Positions 29,401-34,709 of a stretch of DNA of 34,709 nt are shown here, one piece after another. Each line of letters begins with the position of its first letter. Position 1 is the stretch's first letter. Position numbers and translations under genes: made by a program. Location: assembly GCF_947286155.1 (NCBI RefSeq), contig NZ_CAMYPD010000029.1:1-34709 (forward strand), in the 5' to 3' direction. Source of the DNA: an uncultured Tessaracoccus sp. GTDB lineage: Bacteria > Actinomycetota > Actinomycetes > Propionibacteriales > Propionibacteriaceae. The notes under the pieces are model-generated. The model had not been told where the DNA came from, searched no databases, and worked only from the letters and a program-made list of their open reading frames with translations.

Positions 29401-29880
29401 GAGAAGATCGGCGTTGGCTACATGTACATGCTGAAGCTGCACCACCTCGTCGACGACAAGATCCACGCCCGCTCCACCGGCCCGTACTCCATGATTACCC
29501 AGCAGCCGCTGGGTGGTAAGGCACAGTTCGGTGGCCAGCGCTTCGGTGAGATGGAGGTGTGGGCAATGCAGGCATACGGTGCCGCCTACACCCTGCAGGA
29601 GCTCCTGACCATCAAGTCCGACGACGTGGTTGGTCGTGTGAAGGTGTACGAGGCGATCGTGAAGGGCGAGAACATTCCGGATCCTGGTATCCCGGAGTCC
29701 TTCAAGGTCCTTCTGAAGGAGCTGCAGTCGCTGTGCCTGAACGTTGAGGTTCTGGCCGCCGACGGCACCCCGATGGAGCTGTCCTCCGACGATGACGATG
29801 AACTGGAGAACGCTAACGCGGCTCTGGGCATCAACCTGTCCCGTGACGAGCGTCCGGATGCTGACATGGACGTCAGCTAG
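26407..29880 (+). CDS. rpoB: DNA-directed RNA polymerase subunit beta
   Basis: RpoB forms, with RpoC, the active centre and DNA/RNA channel of RNA polymerase. Start TTG 26407 (MATSRSALFNTNVISPSGRI) is preceded by GAAGGA at correct spacing and gives 1157 residues, normal for Actinobacteria; the open frame extends back to 26227 but crosses the promoter. The rifampicin region near residue 415 reads SQFMDQNNPLAGLTHKRRLS, with the Asp, His and Ser that define a wild-type, drug-binding pocket. Other landmarks are MCPIETPEGPNIG, KLAGRHGNKGVISKI and GGKAQFGGQRFGEMEVWA. The C-terminal tail is acidic. rpoC follows after 134 bases. Confidence 0.98.
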   Translation: MATSRSALFNTNVISPSGRISFAKISEPLEVPNLLDLQIDSYNWLIGSDTWQRSVEERLAAGRTDVNTRSGLEEIFEEISPIEDYNEQMSLSFRDHRFEAPKYSVEECKDRDVTYAAPLFVTAEFINNETGEIKSQTVFIGDFPLMTDKGTFIVNGTERVVVSQLVRSPGVYFEQLPDKTSDKDIFSTKVIPSRGAWLEFEIDKRDLVSVRLDRKRKQNVTVLLKALGWSEEKILEEFGDFESIRQTLEKDTVSTQDEALLDIYRKLRPGEPPSRESAQQLLENYYFNPKRYDLAKVGRYKINKKLGLDLPFDQQVLTMEDITAAIKYVCALHDHREEIDGNPVEADDIDHFGNRRLRTVGELIQNQLRTGLGRMERVVRDRMTTQDIEAITPQTLINIRPVTAALKEFFGTSQLSQFMDQNNPLAGLTHKRRLSALGPGGLSRDRAGMEVRDVHPSHYGRMCPIETPEGPNIGLIGSLASFARVNAFGFIETPYRKVENGKLTDQIDYLTADEEDRYAIAQANANVDSEGNLVDERVMVRLKRGDVDQVPRAEVEYMDVSPRQMVSIATALIPFLEHDDASRALMGANMQRQAVPLIRNEAPFVGTGMEYRAAVDVGDVTLAKNAGAVTSVTADIIEVMNDDGTYSNYRLEKFVRSNAGTCINQRPLVKPGDRVEVGTPIADGPCTDQGELALGKNLLVAFMPWEGLNYEDAIILSQRIVQEDVLTSIHIEEHEIDARDTKLGAEEITRDIPNVSDEMLADLDERGIVRIGAEVAAGDILVGKVTPKGETELTPEERLLRAIFGEKAREVRDTSLKVPHGEEGTVIGVRVFDAEEGDELPPGVNQLVRVHVAQKRKISDGDKLAGRHGNKGVISKILPVEDMPFLEDGTPVDIILNPLGVPSRMNVGQVLENHLGWLAKTGWDVTDVKEEWAERLTEVGIGRVEGDSRVATPVFDGAEENEITGLLEHTLTTRDGQRLIDGTGKARLFDGRSGEPYPEKIGVGYMYMLKLHHLVDDKIHARSTGPYSMITQQPLGGKAQFGGQRFGEMEVWAMQAYGAAYTLQELLTIKSDDVVGRVKVYEAIVKGENIPDPGIPESFKVLLKELQSLCLNVEVLAADGTPMELSSDDDDELENANAALGINLSRDERPDADMDVS

Positions 29881-29928
29881 GGCGTTGACGACCCTAAACA
29901 TCTGACTTTCGTACATTCGCCGTATTTT

Positions 29929-29968
29929 CGGCGCCTGAGCCCGACAAACAACACAGCTTCAGGCGCCG
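29929..29968 (+). promoter_or_regulatory. Hairpin in the rpoB-rpoC gap
   Basis: CGGCGCCTGA (29929-29938) pairs perfectly with TCAGGCGCCG (29959-29968) around 20 bases. No T-run follows. A second small stem, CCCTCC/GGAGGG, lies just before the rpoC ribosome binding site. An RNase processing or pausing site is possible. Confidence 0.4.
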
Positions 29969-30014
29969 TAACTACCCAAAGCCCTCCGGAAAGAGGAGGG
30001 GAAAGGAAGTCCAC

Positions 30015-33965
<3,951 letters not shown>

Positions 33966-34001
33966 GTTCCTCGAACTAGTTGAGTCCTTCGGCTCCTTAA
34001 G

Positions 34002-34047
34002 ACGCGAGCGGGCGTCGGGCTGCGGCCCGGCGCCCGTCGGCGTTTTC
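34002..34047 (+). terminator. Terminator after rpoC
   Basis: GGGCGTCGGGC (34010-34020) pairs with GCCCGGCGCCC (34025-34035) through one G-U pair around TGCG, with ACGC/GCGT as an outer stem, followed by TTTT. Confidence 0.8.
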
Positions 34048-34112
34048 ACGGGTAGGTTGCTCGCCCACCCGGCGCGGGCTCCGTCGGGCATAGTTGCCCC
34101 GCCAGACACCTA

Positions 34113-34217
34113 CAACCTGTGCGGCAACAGAGCGGATTATGTGTCACCTGCCTCCCGACGGCGCCTCGTCGCGGCTAGGCAGGTGACACTTGTGCCGGGA
34201 CAGAGCCGCACAGGTTG
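34113..34217. repeat. 105-bp compound palindrome
   Basis: Outer arms CAACCTGTGCGGC (34113-34125) and GCCGCACAGGTTG (34205-34217) are perfectly complementary, as are inner arms GTGTCACCTGCCT (34141-34153) and AGGCAGGTGACAC (34177-34189). The core CGACG/CGTCG (34156-34171) forms a further stem. No T-run follows. The element fills the gap between rpoC and the DUF559 gene. Confidence 0.85.
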
Positions 34218-34237
34218 CTGGTGCCTTGTGCGAGGCC

Positions 34238-34660
34238 TCAGCGCTTGGGGCAGCGAGGACAGTGACGGACGTCGCCCCTCCAGCCCTTCGAGCGCAAGAC
34301 TTCGACGATCTCGCGCGCGACGGCGCAGGGGTCTCCGACGACCTCCTGCCAGCCGTAGCGCAGGGTGGTGTAGCCCAAGTGCGCGTTTCGATTGTCACGC
34401 CGACGGTCGCGAAAGGCATGCCGCCCGTCGTGGCCGAGGTGCCCGTCGAGCTCGATGAGCGTGCCGTAATCCTCCAGGCCGATGTCGGTGTACTGCCCAG
34501 GCGCGACGGTCACCTGCCTGGCGAGGCCGTCGAGCCCGTGAGCGCATTCCACAAACGTTCGAAACCGTTCCTCGAGGTGACTGTGGATGCCGTCGGCAAC
34601 GTCGCCGAGTACCTCCAAGATCATCTTCCGTCCGGGTAGGTTCATCCGCCCCGCGGCGAG
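34238..34660 (-). CDS. DUF559-type (endonuclease-like) protein, truncated at the contig end
   Basis: The frame is open to the adapter junction, so the 5' part of the gene is missing; the ATG at 34645 is internal (upstream codons read LAAGR). The visible part of about 140 residues has an AbiEi/DUF559-like C-terminal domain: LIELDGHLGHDGRHAFRDRR, then TLRYGWQEVVGDP and IVEVLRSKGWRG, ending CPRCPKR. DUF559 domains belong to the restriction-endonuclease-like fold; the Glu-Leu-Asp and following charged residues are the usual putative active site. Many actinobacterial copies are solitary and of unknown role. Its real start and length need sequence beyond the contig. Confidence 0.7.
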   Translation of the reverse strand, partial: LAAGRMNLPGRKMILEVLGDVADGIHSHLEERFRTFVECAHGLDGLARQVTVAPGQYTDIGLEDYGTLIELDGHLGHDGRHAFRDRRRDNRNAHLGYTTLRYGWQEVVGDPCAVAREIVEVLRSKGWRGDVRHCPRCPKR

Positions 34661-34662
34661 GG

Positions 34663-34709
34663 CTGTCTCTTATACACATCTGACGCTGCCGACGACTCCT
34701 TACGTGTAG
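34663..34709. other. Illumina Nextera adapter and index (not genomic)
   Basis: From 34663 the sequence is CTGTCTCTTATACACATCT (the Tn5 mosaic end) followed by GACGCTGCCGACGA, together the reverse complement of the Nextera read-1 transposase adapter. Then come CTCCTTAC (34696-34703), the reverse complement of the standard i5 index GTAAGGAG, and GTGTAG, the beginning of the P5 flow-cell primer. The genomic sequence ends at or just before 34662. Confidence 0.98.

Noticed and set aside
34395..34679. 94-residue minus-strand frame starting MCIRDS
   Set aside because: Its first codons are translated adapter sequence, and the rest is a shadow of the DUF559 gene.

Overview
The window is high-GC DNA from an actinobacterium, most likely a member of the Propionibacteriaceae. 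The evidence is frequent GTG and TTG starts, four-base ATGA gene overlaps, an acidic extension on NusG, and the order tRNA-Thr, tRNA-Met, rpmG, two MaoC-fold genes, murB, then tRNA-Trp, secE, nusG, rplK, rplA, and later rplJ, rplL, rpoB, rpoC. The genus cannot be fixed from the sequence alone. The right end is not genomic: the last 47 bases are an Illumina Nextera adapter with a sample index, so this is the raw end of a draft contig.

Layout, left to right. (1) 1-2.0 kb: the 3' end of a DUF4132-type gene, facing a yajQ-xthA pair on the minus strand. (2) 2.0-4.7 kb: tRNA-Tyr, tRNA-Thr, tRNA-Met, rpmG, a hadA/hadB-like MaoC pair and murB. (3) 4.7-9.4 kb: a secreted glucosaminidase with peptidoglycan-binding repeats, then a two-gene heterodimeric ABC exporter. 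(4) 9.5-12.4 kb: tRNA-Trp, secE, nusG, rplK, rplA, closed by a strong terminator. (5) 12.5-18.4 kb: one 5.8-kb gene for a secreted protein with an alpha-amylase and a pullulanase joined by starch-binding-type modules. (6) 18.5-22.7 kb: a fused acetyl-CoA carboxylase carboxyltransferase, a PAS-domain protein of unknown output, and the wreck of an amino-acid ABC importer. (7) 22.7-24.8 kb: an inverted repeat, then the rplJ-rplL operon with an attenuator-type leader, then a small cassette flanked by a direct repeat of the rplL 3' end. (8) 24.8-34.7 kb: a probably frameshifted lipoprotein gene, rpoB, rpoC, a terminator, a 105-bp palindrome and a truncated DUF559 gene.

Most of the window is core transcription and translation machinery (L33, SecE, NusG, L11, L1, L10, L7/L12, RpoB, RpoC) with its leaders and terminators. 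The accessory genes sit between these blocks: extracellular polysaccharide use, cell-wall turnover, export, and a decayed importer.

I saw no clearly new multi-gene system. The best leads are the rplL-end duplication and its cassette, mutually exclusive hairpins between rplK and rplA, the PAS protein with no recognisable output domain, and the amylopullulanase whose sorting signal seems cut off. No database or folding search was run. All family names come from motifs read by eye.
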